From contig NZ_JIAC01000001.1 in the NCBI RefSeq assembly GCF_000687995.1, positions 1,116,001-1,180,000 on the forward strand: a stretch of 64,000 nucleotides of DNA. The letters run 5' to 3'. Both the position numbers and the translations under genes were made by a program. Positions within the stretch are counted from its first letter, which is position 1. Each line of letters starts with the position of its first letter. Below the pieces are notes generated by a model. It was not told the DNA's origin, ran no database searches, and worked only from the letters and a program-made list of their open reading frames with translations. The stretch comes from Selenomonas ruminantium AC2024 (GTDB taxonomy: Bacteria; Bacillota; Negativicutes; Selenomonadales; Selenomonadaceae). Below are positions 17,712 to 25,339 of this stretch, one piece after another.

Positions 17712-18455
17712 ATGAAACGAGTATCCGTGGAGCTGATTCCCCGTGACGAGGAGACTTTGCGCGGCGAGTTACAGCTTTTGAAGCAGTATGAGGGCAAGAT
17801 TGATGTCATCAATATCCCCGATTTACTGCGGTTTGACACCCGCAGCTGGGAAGGTTCGGCAATTGCCCAGGAGTATTTTGCCATGTCCATGCCTCATATC
17901 CGCGCCATGGATATCGACTTGGACAAGGAACTGCCCATGAAGGATTATCTGCGGGAAAAGGGCATCAAGGAAGTGCTGGTGGTGCAGGGCGACCCGCCGC
18001 AGCGCATGACCCATGAGGTTTATCCGACGGAATCCACGGACGTCATCCGCAAGTTCCGCGAGGAAATGCCGGAAGTGAAGGTCTATGCGGGCATTGACCA
18101 GTACAGAAGTTCCATGCGCCATGAGCTTTACCGTACCCGCCGCAAGGTGCAGGCCGGGGCCGCAGGTTTCTTCACGCAGCCGTTCTTCGACATGCGGATG
18201 CTGGAAATCTATATGGATATGCTCGATGGGCTGGATGTGTACTGGGGCGTATCGCCGGTGGTCACGGCGGCTTCGCAGAGCTATTGGGAGCGCAAGAACA
18301 ACGTCATTTTCCCGAAGCACTTTGCGCCGACCTTGGAGTGGAGTGTGGATTTCTCCCGTCAGGTCATGGAAATGGCGGACAAGAAGGATGCCAATGTGTA
18401 TCTGATGCCCATTAAGACCAATCTGGAAGAGTATTTAGCAGGTGTATTAGCCTGA
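17712..18455 (+). CDS. Methylenetetrahydrofolate reductase-like protein
   Basis: A 247-residue TIM-barrel protein of the MTHFR family, which reduces methylene-THF to methyl-THF using a bound flavin. Matches are VVQGDPPQR near residue 94, a short VYAGIDQYR region and the diagnostic AGAAGFFTQPFFD near residue 155. It is shorter than typical MetF (about 290). The N-terminus reads SVELIPRDEETL where many MetF proteins have a conserved PPK, so it may be a divergent branch. The NfnA/NfnB genes follow within 30 bases, suggesting it takes electrons from that flavoprotein. That link is inference. Confidence 0.75.
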   Translation: MKRVSVELIPRDEETLRGELQLLKQYEGKIDVINIPDLLRFDTRSWEGSAIAQEYFAMSMPHIRAMDIDLDKELPMKDYLREKGIKEVLVVQGDPPQRMTHEVYPTESTDVIRKFREEMPEVKVYAGIDQYRSSMRHELYRTRRKVQAGAAGFFTQPFFDMRMLEIYMDMLDGLDVYWGVSPVVTAASQSYWERKNNVIFPKHFAPTLEWSVDFSRQVMEMADKKDANVYLMPIKTNLEEYLAGVLA

Positions 18456-18485
18456 TTTTATTGTGTGTATTTAGGAGAGTGAATC

Positions 18486-19328
18486 ATGTTTAAGATTCTG
18501 AAAAAGGAAGAGCTGTCTCCCAGCGTCTTCTCCATGGATATCGAAGCCCCGCGTGTGGCCAAGAAATGTCTGGCTGGCCAGTTCATCATTCTGCGGGTGG
18601 ACGAGGAAGGTGAGCGCATTCCTCTGACCATCGCGAACTTTGACCGCGAAAAAGGCATCATCAACATCGTATTCCAGGTAATCGGTGCCTCCACGATGGC
18701 TCTGGCTGCAAAAGAAGCCGGCGACAGCATTGTGGACTTTGCCGGTCCCTTGGGCCAGCCGTCTGAAATCAAGAAGTTTGACGGCACGGTTGTTGTCGTG
18801 GGCGGCGGTATCGGTGTTGCTCCGACTTTCCCGATTGCCCGTGCGATGAAGGAAGCAGGCAACAAGGTTATCGCCATCATGGGTGCCAAGACCAAGGACA
18901 TTCTGATTATGGAAAAGGAAATGTCCGAAGTGACGGATGAAATCCTGATTACGACCGATGATGGTTCCCGCGGCATCAAGGGCTTTGTCACCTATGCGGT
19001 GCAGGAACTCGTGAACCGCGGCGAAAAGATTGCCCAGATTACGGCTATCGGTCCGGTTATCATGATGAAGAGCGTGGCTGATGCTACGCGTGAACTCGGC
19101 ATTCCGACGGTGGTCAGTCTGAATCCCATCATGGTAGACGGTACGGGCATGTGCGGCGGCTGCCGTGTAACCGTAGGCGACGAAACGAAGTTTGCCTGCG
19201 TAGATGGCCCGGAATTTGACGCACACAAGGTAGATTTCCCCGAACTCATGAGCCGCCAGCGTATGTACCGCGACATGGAGGCTGAGGAAAAGGACCATAT
19301 TTGCCGCATTGGTTTGGGGAGGAAATAA
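18486..19328 (+). CDS. nfnA: NADH-dependent ferredoxin:NADP oxidoreductase, small subunit
   Basis: A 280-residue FAD- and NAD-binding protein of the sulfide/dihydroorotate-dehydrogenase-like group. The FAD region includes RIPLTIANFDREKG, the NAD site is VVVVGGGIGVAPTFPIARA, and a [2Fe-2S] cluster site near residue 215 reads MCGGCRVTV...FACVDGPEF. With NfnB it forms the electron-bifurcating transhydrogenase that couples NADH, NADPH and ferredoxin. NfnB follows after 3 bases. AGGAGAGTGAATC precedes the start. Confidence 0.9.
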   Translation: MFKILKKEELSPSVFSMDIEAPRVAKKCLAGQFIILRVDEEGERIPLTIANFDREKGIINIVFQVIGASTMALAAKEAGDSIVDFAGPLGQPSEIKKFDGTVVVVGGGIGVAPTFPIARAMKEAGNKVIAIMGAKTKDILIMEKEMSEVTDEILITTDDGSRGIKGFVTYAVQELVNRGEKIAQITAIGPVIMMKSVADATRELGIPTVVSLNPIMVDGTGMCGGCRVTVGDETKFACVDGPEFDAHKVDFPELMSRQRMYRDMEAEEKDHICRIGLGRK

Positions 19329-19331
19329 ACG

Positions 19332-20732
19332 ATGGCTTTGTCTTTGAAGAAACATGAAATGCCGGTGCAGGACCCGCAGGTTCGCGCCCATAACTTTGAT
19401 GAAGTAGCTTTGGGCTACGATGAGGAAACGGCAGTAGCCGAAGCAGAACGCTGCCTGCACTGCAAAGTGCCGCAGTGCCGCAAAGGCTGCCCGGTGTCCG
19501 TAGATATCCCGGAATTTATCGGCAAGATTAAAGAGCGCGATTTTGACGGCGCCATTGAAAAAATCAAGGAAGCCAACGCGCTGCCAGCTGTCTGCGGCCG
19601 TGTCTGCCCGCAGGAAAACCAGTGCGAAAAATACTGCGTGCTGGCCAAGAAGGGCGAATCCGTCGGCATTGGCCGTCTGGAGCGCTATGTAGCGGACCGC
19701 TATATGGCCAAGAATGAAGAAGTAAAGCCCATTGAATACGCCGAAGATGCACAGAAGGTAGCCGTGATCGGCTCCGGCCCCTCCGGCTTGTCCTGTGCCG
19801 GCGATTTGGCCAAGAAGGGTTACAAGGTAACGGTATTTGAGGCCCTGCACAAGGCGGGCGGCGTGCTGTCCTACGGCATTCCTGAATTCCGTCTGCCGAA
19901 AGATGATGTCGTGAAGAAGGAAATCGACAACATCGCCAAACTCGGCGTGAAGTTTGAACTCAACTCCGTAGCCGGCCGCCTGTTCACGGTGGACGAGCTC
20001 ATGGAAGAAGAAGGCTTTGATGCGGTATTCATCGGCACGGGTGCTGGTCTGCCGCGTTTCCAGGGCATTCCGGGCGAAAGCCTCAGCGGCGTTTATTCTG
20101 CCAATGAATTCCTGACGCGCTGCAACCTCATGAAGGCGTACAAGTTCCCGGAATACGCTACGCCGATTAAGATTGGCAAGAAGGTCGCCGTTATCGGCGG
20201 CGGCAACGTGGCTATGGATGCTGCCCGCACGGCGCTGCGTCTGGGCGCGGAAAAGGTCTATATCGTCTATCGCCGCAGCGAGGCAGAACTGCCTGCTCGT
20301 AAGGAAGAAGTGGAACATGCCAAAGAGGAAGGGATTGAATTCAAGCTCCTCAATAACCCGGTGGAAATTCTTGGGGATGAAAACGGCTGGGTGAGTGGCA
20401 TGCGCTGCATCAAGATGGAACTCGGTGAGCCTGATGAATCCGGCCGCCGCCGTCCGGTAGCTGTGGCTGGTTCTGAGTTTGACCTGGATGTGGAAACGGT
20501 TATCGTATCCATCGGTACCGGCCCGAATCCGATTATTTCGCAGACCACGCCGGGCCTTGATACGACGAAGCGCGGCAATATCGCTGCTGACGAGGAAACT
20601 GGGGAAACGTCCAAGCCGGGCGTATTTGCCGGCGGCGATATCGTAACGGGTGCCGCTACGGTAATTCTCGCCATGGGCGCAGGCCGCAAGGCAGCTGCCG
20701 CCATTGACGAATATTTGAAAAGCAAGCGCTAA
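19332..20732 (+). CDS. nfnB: NfnB / glutamate synthase-like NADPH oxidoreductase, large subunit
   Basis: A 466-residue GltD-like flavoprotein. The N-terminal cysteine clusters CLHCKVPQCRKGCPV and VCGRVCPQENQCEKYC hold two [4Fe-4S] centres. The FAD motif VIGSGPSGLSCAGDLAKKG is near residue 147, the NADPH motif VIGGGNVAMDAARTALRLG near residue 288, and VFAGGDIVTGAATVILAMGAG near the C-terminus. Without a large GltB gene beside it and with NfnA directly upstream, NfnB is the better name than GltA/GltD. A terminator follows at 20757-20788. Confidence 0.9.
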   Translation: MALSLKKHEMPVQDPQVRAHNFDEVALGYDEETAVAEAERCLHCKVPQCRKGCPVSVDIPEFIGKIKERDFDGAIEKIKEANALPAVCGRVCPQENQCEKYCVLAKKGESVGIGRLERYVADRYMAKNEEVKPIEYAEDAQKVAVIGSGPSGLSCAGDLAKKGYKVTVFEALHKAGGVLSYGIPEFRLPKDDVVKKEIDNIAKLGVKFELNSVAGRLFTVDELMEEEGFDAVFIGTGAGLPRFQGIPGESLSGVYSANEFLTRCNLMKAYKFPEYATPIKIGKKVAVIGGGNVAMDAARTALRLGAEKVYIVYRRSEAELPARKEEVEHAKEEGIEFKLLNNPVEILGDENGWVSGMRCIKMELGEPDESGRRRPVAVAGSEFDLDVETVIVSIGTGPNPIISQTTPGLDTTKRGNIAADEETGETSKPGVFAGGDIVTGAATVILAMGAGRKAAAAIDEYLKSKR

Positions 20733-20756
20733 GCGTTAATTGAATAAACAATGGGG

Positions 20757-20788
20757 AATCCACCTGGGCCTACGCTCAGGTGGATTTG
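20757..20788 (+). terminator. Terminator after nfnB
   Basis: AATCCACCTGGGC pairs with GCTCAGGTGGATT (one wobble) around a CTAC-like loop, then TTG-rich sequence. Confidence 0.75.
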
Positions 20789-20848
20789 TCCGTTTGTAAT
20801 TCGATTGATGAAAGTTATATAAGCAAGAAAAGAAGGAACGATTGATTT

Positions 20849-21424
20849 ATGATGAACTTTGCGGCCATTGACTTTGAAACGGCCACGGGCTGCCGTAACT
20901 CAGCCTGCAGTGTGGCGGTGATGGCGGTGGAAGATGGCAGGATGAAGGATGTATACTACTCGCTAATTCAGCCGCCCATGAATAAGTACAATTACTTCAA
21001 TATACAGATTCATGGCATTACGCCCAATGACACAAAAAATGCGCCGACCTTTGCCGAAATCTGGCCGGAACTTAAAAGCCATCTCGAAGGGAAAATCGTG
21101 GTGGCGCATAATGCAAAATTTGATATGGGTGTTTTAAGTGCGTGTCTTGCGGATGAAGGACTGCCGACACCGGATTTTGCCTACTGCGATACGGTAGCCA
21201 TTGCCCGCAAGGCCTGGCCGTTTTTGGAGAATCACAAACTGGATACGGTGGGCACGCATCTGCATATTGATTTCCAGCATCATAATGCCATGGATGATGC
21301 CCGTACCTGTGCCGCAATTCCTTTGGCAGCCGGACAGGAATTAAAAGAGGATTCTTTGGAGTCCTTGGCGAAAAAACTGGGTATAAATGTGTGTGTGTTT
21401 GGGAGAAAGGGGTATCGAAGATGA
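20849..21424 (+). CDS. 3'-5' exonuclease, DnaQ/RNase T family
   Basis: A 191-residue DEDDh exonuclease resembling the epsilon subunit of DNA polymerase III. Exo I reads AAIDFETA, Exo II VVAHNAKFDMGVL and Exo III HHNAMDDARTCA, with the catalytic H and D. It is a stand-alone exonuclease, not fused to a polymerase or BRCT domain. The stop overlaps the start of the DUF523 gene (ATGA), indicating coupled translation. Confidence 0.92.
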   Translation: MMNFAAIDFETATGCRNSACSVAVMAVEDGRMKDVYYSLIQPPMNKYNYFNIQIHGITPNDTKNAPTFAEIWPELKSHLEGKIVVAHNAKFDMGVLSACLADEGLPTPDFAYCDTVAIARKAWPFLENHKLDTVGTHLHIDFQHHNAMDDARTCAAIPLAAGQELKEDSLESLAKKLGINVCVFGRKGYRR

Positions 21425-21918
21425 TTCTGGTTAGCGCCTGTCTGTTAGGGCATAAGGTAAAGTACAGCGGAGGGGCCAACACCCATGAGCTGCTGTTGAA
21501 ATACAATGAGCGGGGCCGCTTTATCGCCGTCTGCCCCGAATGCTTCGCCATGCTGCCTTGCCCAAGGCCGGCTATGGAGATTCAGGGTGGTACGGGCAAG
21601 AAAGTCCTTGCGGGCAAAGCGCGGGCTATGGACGAAAACGGCATGGATACCACCCAGTACCTGCTGACGGGGGCCGACAAGGTGCTCAAAATCGCCGAAG
21701 CCTATAATGCGAAAGTCGCCATTCTCAAAGAAGGCAGCCCCTCCTGCGGCGTCAAAAAAATCCATAGCGGCAACTTTGATGGCAAAAAAGTCAAAGGGCA
21801 GGGCGTAACCACCGCTCTTTTGCAAAAACACGGCATTACGGTCTATTCCGAAAAAGATATGACCGTGGGACGGCTTGAAGAACTTATTGCCGAAGATGTG
21901 AAACGGGATAGAATATGA
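21421..21918 (+). CDS. DUF523 family protein
   Basis: A 165-residue conserved protein of unknown function. Family features are MILVSACLLGHKVKYSGG at the start, a PECFAMLPCPRPAMEI cysteine pair and the C-terminal AILKEGSPSCGVKKI. The conserved Cys residues suggest metal or Fe-S binding, unproven. It overlaps the exonuclease gene by four bases. ATG 21421 is preferred over an upstream in-frame start, because GAGAAAGGGG precedes it and the family begins at this Met. Confidence 0.9.
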   Translation: MILVSACLLGHKVKYSGGANTHELLLKYNERGRFIAVCPECFAMLPCPRPAMEIQGGTGKKVLAGKARAMDENGMDTTQYLLTGADKVLKIAEAYNAKVAILKEGSPSCGVKKIHSGNFDGKKVKGQGVTTALLQKHGITVYSEKDMTVGRLEELIAEDVKRDRI

Positions 21919-21945
21919 TTACCACGTCTGGGTTCGTGGCACAAG

Positions 21946-22147
21946 GCGCAGGGCAGGCGGGGATAGCTGTCTTACGCTATGACGGGGAGCTGAACGGATT
22001 TTTTGCCTTTAATTAAGTATCGTGAAAAGCAAAAACTCGCTACGCTCAAACAGTATGCTTTTCACAATAAAACAGCGGTATGGCAAAAAATCCGTTCTTA
22101 ACGCTCACCGCCAACGCTTCAGCCAGCTATCCCCGCCTGCTCTGCGC
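21946..22147. repeat. Foldback repeat B, copy B1
   Basis: Three nested stems lie in gene-free DNA. The outer arms 21946-21969 and 22124-22147 pair over 24 positions with one mismatch (core GCAGGCGGGGATAGCTG). Middle arms GAACGGATTTTTTGCC (21992-22007) and 22082-22097 pair perfectly. Inner arms 22019-22031 and 22056-22068 also pair. Linkers such as TTTAATTAAGTATCG, AAAACTCGCT and ATAAAACAGCGGTA are shared with copy B2 at 47424-47623, while the stems differ. The remaining bases up to 22231 include a conserved TTTTTAGGC. Confidence 0.85.
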
Positions 22148-22231
22148 TGCTTTAGAGCTAATATTAATAATCTTTTTAGGCAAATAAGGGACTATGTTAC
22201 GGTATAATTCTTTGTGAATGAGGAGATTGTT

Positions 22232-22711
22232 ATGGTGTTATTTCATGGAAGCAATATTGTAGTTCGTGAACCTAAGATATTGAAATCGCAAAGATTTTTG
22301 GACTTTGGCGCTGGCTTTTATATGACCAGTGACTTTGAGCAGGCACGGAAGTGGGCGGTTAGGACGGCTGCCCGTCGTGAGGAAGGCGTAGCAACGATAT
22401 CTGTTTTTGAAATTAGCGATGATTATGTGGATAGAGTGAAGGTACTGGCTTTTGTCAGACCGGATAGAGATTGGCTGCGGTATATAACGGCTCATCGCAC
22501 TGGAAATCCACCTGCTGATGATTATGATATGGTGGTTGGGCCTGTGGCCAATGACCAAGCTATCCGCACGGTCAACAATTATTTGAAGGGTTATTTTCCC
22601 GAAGATGTGGCGATTAAACTGTTATTGCCACAGAAGTTAAAAGACCAATATTTGTTTCGTACAGAGAAAGCGTTGGATTTATTGGTCTTTAAGGAGGCGA
22701 AGCAGTTATGA
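22232..22711 (+). CDS. DUF3990 protein, ADP-ribosyltransferase-like, candidate toxin
   Basis: A 159-residue protein matching DUF3990, a family placed with ADP-ribosyltransferases. It begins MVLFHGSNIVV with the His-containing strand, followed by DFGAGFYMTSDFEQARKWA, the Tyr motif of the ART fold, and DYDMVVGPVAND near residue 97. No membrane or secretion signal is seen, so it would act in the cytoplasm. ATG 22232 lies 6 bases after AGGAG. Two DUF3791 genes follow, overlapping or within one base, so the three form one operon. A toxin role with DUF3791 as partner is inference from this arrangement. Confidence 0.8.
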   Translation: MVLFHGSNIVVREPKILKSQRFLDFGAGFYMTSDFEQARKWAVRTAARREEGVATISVFEISDDYVDRVKVLAFVRPDRDWLRYITAHRTGNPPADDYDMVVGPVANDQAIRTVNNYLKGYFPEDVAIKLLLPQKLKDQYLFRTEKALDLLVFKEAKQL

Positions 22712-22953
22712 AGCGGCTCGACCCCGATATTTTGGATTATTACAATGAAGCTGTGGTCAATATGCTGGTGGAGAAGTATGGCTATAGCTATATGGAGGCA
22801 TTGCAGAAGTTTGTGCAATCCAAGACCCATGAAATGTTAGAAAATGAGGCTTGCGGCATGACGGATTTTGGTGCCGGAGCAATTTTGGAAATTTGGGAAG
22901 CAGAGCAGATTACTGGTGACCCGCGCAAGTCTGTGTATATTCGAGGTGAGTGA
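22708..22953 (+). CDS. DUF3791 family small protein, first copy
   Basis: An 81-residue cytoplasmic protein: helical, acidic, with LDYYNEAVVNMLVEKYGYSY and a conserved ALQKFVQSKTHEML region. It overlaps the DUF3990 gene by four bases (ATGA), so synthesis is coupled. Function is unknown. Its position next to an ADP-ribosyltransferase-like gene suggests an antitoxin or substrate-adaptor role, which is inference. Confidence 0.75.
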   Translation: MKRLDPDILDYYNEAVVNMLVEKYGYSYMEALQKFVQSKTHEMLENEACGMTDFGAGAILEIWEAEQITGDPRKSVYIRGE

Positions 22954-22954
22954 T

Positions 22955-23164
22955 ATGCCGGAGGAAATGAAATTTTTTATGTACCTGCTGGAATTTTATG
23001 CGGCCTATAAGAATCGTAAGACCGGTGAAGTTTTGGCTGAATGGGAAAGCAAGGGACTTACCAAGAAGATATATGACAATTATTGGGTGTATCATACAGA
23101 AGCTATCGAGAATGCCTATGCTGATATTGATAACCTGTTGAATACTGGCAAGCATGCCTGGTGA
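22955..23164 (+). CDS. DUF3791 family small protein, second copy
   Basis: A 69-residue helical protein, starting one base after the previous stop, with a GAGGTGAG ribosome site inside that gene. It resembles DUF3791 (KFFMYLLEFYAAYKNRKTGE and YDNYWVYHTEAIENAY) but is distinct from the first copy. Its dedicated place in the three-gene operon suggests it works with the DUF3990 protein. The function is not known. Confidence 0.7.
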   Translation: MPEEMKFFMYLLEFYAAYKNRKTGEVLAEWESKGLTKKIYDNYWVYHTEAIENAYADIDNLLNTGKHAW

Positions 23165-23178
23165 TTTAAAAGGTTCCG

Positions 23179-23937
23179 TTAAACCTGCACGATTTCTACG
23201 CCCTGCTTTTGGGCGGCGGTGAGGAAGTCTTTATCGGCCTGCTTATCGGTGACCAGCATATCGATGTCTTTGAGAGTGCAGACCTGTATGAAGGACAGGT
23301 GATTGATTTTCGTATGGTCAAAGACCACGACTTTTTTGTTGGCGCGCTCCAGCAGGGCGAGCTTTACGGCTTGGTCGTCGAAGTCCGGGGACATGATGCC
23401 GCTGGCGTCGATGGAGCAGATGCCCAGAAAGGCGATGTCGATGCGGAAGTTTTTAATCATGCGGCAGGTCAGGTCGCCAAAAAATCCATGCGGGGAACTG
23501 CGGTAGAAGCCGGGCATGGCGATGAGTTGCAGTTTGTCATTGACAGAGAGAATATTGTGAATCGGCAATGAGTGGGAGAGTACCGCGATATTTTGCCGAT
23601 TTTTTAATTCCTCGGCGATTTCGATATTGGTCGAGCCAGTGTCGAGGTAAATGGCATTGCCTTCCTTAATGAGTCCGGCGCAGAATTCGGCAATGGCATT
23701 CTTCTCCTTGGCCATGCGCAATGAACGGGCGCTGACGTTGGCCAGGGCCGCGGTGCCTTCATTGAGGACAGCACCGCCATGAACGAGCGTGACGATATTC
23801 ATATCGGCCAGCCGGTGCAAATCCCGGCGGATGGTCATATCGGAAACTGCGAGCCGTTGGGCCAGCTCGCGGACATAGACGGCTTTAGCCTTCTGCAATT
23901 CCTGCAGGAGGAAGTGACGGCGTTCACGGGAATTCAT
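23179..23937 (-). CDS. DeoR-family transcriptional regulator
   Basis: A 252-residue sugar-metabolism type repressor. The N-terminal HTH reads VYVRELAQRLAVSDMTIRRDLHRL, followed by the DeoR signature end VTLVHGGAVL. The C-terminal DeoRC sensor domain includes AIYLDTGSTNIEIAEEL and FLGICSIDASGIMSPDF. ATG 23937 follows GGAGGTA; a longer in-frame reading from 24012 would run through the promoter. It diverges from the HAD phosphatase gene, and the palindrome TTGACATGTCAA at 23952-23963 lies in the shared region, a candidate operator. The effector is probably a sugar phosphate. Confidence 0.92.
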   Translation of the reverse strand: MNSRERRHFLLQELQKAKAVYVRELAQRLAVSDMTIRRDLHRLADMNIVTLVHGGAVLNEGTAALANVSARSLRMAKEKNAIAEFCAGLIKEGNAIYLDTGSTNIEIAEELKNRQNIAVLSHSLPIHNILSVNDKLQLIAMPGFYRSSPHGFFGDLTCRMIKNFRIDIAFLGICSIDASGIMSPDFDDQAVKLALLERANKKVVVFDHTKINHLSFIQVCTLKDIDMLVTDKQADKDFLTAAQKQGVEIVQV

Positions 23938-23951
23938 AATTACCTCCAGAT

Positions 23952-23963
23952 TTGACATGTCAA
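23952..23963. promoter_or_regulatory. Candidate operator between deoR-type and HAD genes
   Basis: Perfect 12-base palindrome TTGACATGTCAA, 14 bases before the DeoR start codon. Related TTGACAAGTCAA (24184-24195) and TGACATGTCA (24203-24212) lie inside the beginning of the divergent HAD gene. Confidence 0.45.
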
Positions 23964-24060
23964 AATGTTTGTTTTCTGTTATATTAACGATTATAACATG
24001 ATAATCGCACAAAAGAGGCGAAAAACTGTGAAAAACACACAGAAAACGAACAGAAATATC

Positions 24061-24089
24061 TTGTAGCGCTTCGGAGCACTGGCTATAAT
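24061..24089 (+). promoter_or_regulatory. Promoter of the HAD phosphatase gene
   Basis: TTGTAG (24061-24066) and TATAAT (24084-24089), spacer 17. Its position rules out translation from an in-frame ATG at 24088. Confidence 0.65.
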
Positions 24090-24129
24090 GAAAGCAACAA
24101 CAGGGGTTGACATGGGGAAAGAGGTAATG

Positions 24130-24948
24130 ATGATGACGGATTGCAGAACGAAAATCGTTTTTTCGGATATTGATGGCACTTTATTGACAAGTCAACATAA
24201 GGTGACATGTCAAAGCAAGGCGGCTGTGCAGAAACTGGCGCAGAAGGATATTCCTTTCGTGCTGGTGTCGGCGAGGATGCCGGCGGCCATTTATCCCATT
24301 ACGGACGAGCTGGACGTGAAGATGCCCATAATCAGCTATAGCGGAGCTTTGGTCTTAGACCGGGAAGGCAGGACCTTGGCCAGCACCAAGATGGAGGAAA
24401 AGCCCACGCGGCAGCTGCTGCAAGAACTGGCGGAGAAATTTCCCCAGATTACGGCCAACTTCTACACGGATAATAAGTGGTATGTAAAAGACAGGACGGA
24501 CAAGCGGGTGCAGCGGGAAATGGATATTACCTCGGCCACAGCCGAGAATGCAGATTTTGCGGAGCTGCTGGACGAGGGGATTTATCCCCACAAGATTCTC
24601 CTGATGGCTGAACCGGAGGACTGCGTGGCGGCAGAAAATTATTTCCGGGAAAATTATCCTGCGTTTCAGGTCGTGCGTTCCTCATCCATTCTGCTCGAAA
24701 TCATGTCCGGCTGCGTCTCCAAGGCAGGAGGAATTGCCGTGCTGTTAAAGCATTACGGCCTGACGGTGGAGGAGGCCCTTTCCTTTGGCGACAGCTACAA
24801 CGACATTCCCATGCTGGAATACACGGGCCAAAGCGTAGCCATGGGCAATGCTCCGGATGTGGTGAAAGAAGCGGCCAAAGATGTGACGCTGACGAGTGAT
24901 GAAGATGGCATCAGCGCCTATCTGAATGGCTATTTTGAGAGGTTCTAA
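24130..24948 (+). CDS. HAD superfamily (Cof-type) phosphatase
   Basis: A 272-residue cytoplasmic phosphatase of the Cof/YidA group acting on sugar phosphates or similar small molecules. Motif I is FSDIDGTLL, motif II VLVSAR, and motif IV SFGDSYNDIPML; the C2 cap lies between. Start choice: three ATGs in a row follow AAAGAGGT, and I take the middle one, with uncertainty of one codon. It is divergent to a DeoR regulator, which probably controls it. Confidence 0.9.
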   Translation: MMTDCRTKIVFSDIDGTLLTSQHKVTCQSKAAVQKLAQKDIPFVLVSARMPAAIYPITDELDVKMPIISYSGALVLDREGRTLASTKMEEKPTRQLLQELAEKFPQITANFYTDNKWYVKDRTDKRVQREMDITSATAENADFAELLDEGIYPHKILLMAEPEDCVAAENYFRENYPAFQVVRSSSILLEIMSGCVSKAGGIAVLLKHYGLTVEEALSFGDSYNDIPMLEYTGQSVAMGNAPDVVKEAAKDVTLTSDEDGISAYLNGYFERF

Positions 24949-24988
24949 AAAAATCCTAAAAAAAAATAAATTTTTTTCAAAAAAGGGG

Positions 24989-25017
24989 TTGCAATCTCTG
25001 AAAAGATGTCGTATAAT
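24989..25017 (+). promoter_or_regulatory. Promoter of the tRNA Asn-Glu-Val cluster
   Basis: TTGCAA (24989-24994) and TATAAT (25012-25017), spacer 17. Confidence 0.75.
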
Positions 25018-25047
25018 AATTTTCGTTGGTGAGACACACCACGGCAT

Positions 25048-25123
25048 TCCCCGATAGTTCAGCCGGTAGAACGGTGGACTGTTAATCCATATGTCGCAGG
25101 TTCGAATCCTGCTCGGGGAGCCA
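25048..25123 (+). tRNA. tRNA-Asn (anticodon GTT)
   Basis: Acceptor TCCCCGA/TCGGGGA, anticodon loop CTGTTAA giving GTT, TPsiC GGTTCGAATCC, encoded CCA, 76 bases. Confidence 0.95.
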
Positions 25124-25124
25124 T

Positions 25125-25199
25125 GGCGCGTTGGTCAAGTGGTTAAGACACCGCCCTTTCACGGCGGCTTCATGGGTTCGAATCCCATACGCGTCACCA
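25125..25199 (+). tRNA. tRNA-Glu (anticodon TTC)
   Basis: Acceptor GGCGCGT/ACGCGTC, anticodon stem CCGCC/GGCGG with loop CTTTCAC giving TTC, encoded CCA, 75 bases. It complements the two CTC tRNA-Glu genes at 3.2 kb. Confidence 0.95.
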
Positions 25200-25203
25200 T
25201 TTC

Positions 25204-25279
25204 GGGCGATTAGCTCAGCTGGGAGAGCGCCTGCCTTACAAGCAGGATGTCAGCAGTTCGATCCTGTTATCGCCCACCA
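25204..25279 (+). tRNA. tRNA-Val (anticodon TAC)
   Basis: Acceptor GGGCGAT/ATCGCCC, anticodon stem CCTGC/GCAGG with loop CTTACAA giving TAC, encoded CCA, 76 bases. Confidence 0.95.
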
Positions 25280-25289
25280 TTTGAAATTT

Positions 25290-25314
25290 AAGCTGCCGCA
25301 AGGCAGCTTTTTTT
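25290..25314 (+). terminator. Terminator after the tRNA cluster
   Basis: AAGCTGCC pairs with GGCAGCTT around GCAA, then seven T. Confidence 0.9.
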
Positions 25315-25339
25315 GTTATCCAAAAAGGAGGGGATTTCT

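Noticed and set aside
24088-24948. Longer HAD protein starting at ATG 24088
   Set aside because: That ATG overlaps the TATAAT box at 24084-24089, upstream of any transcript start.
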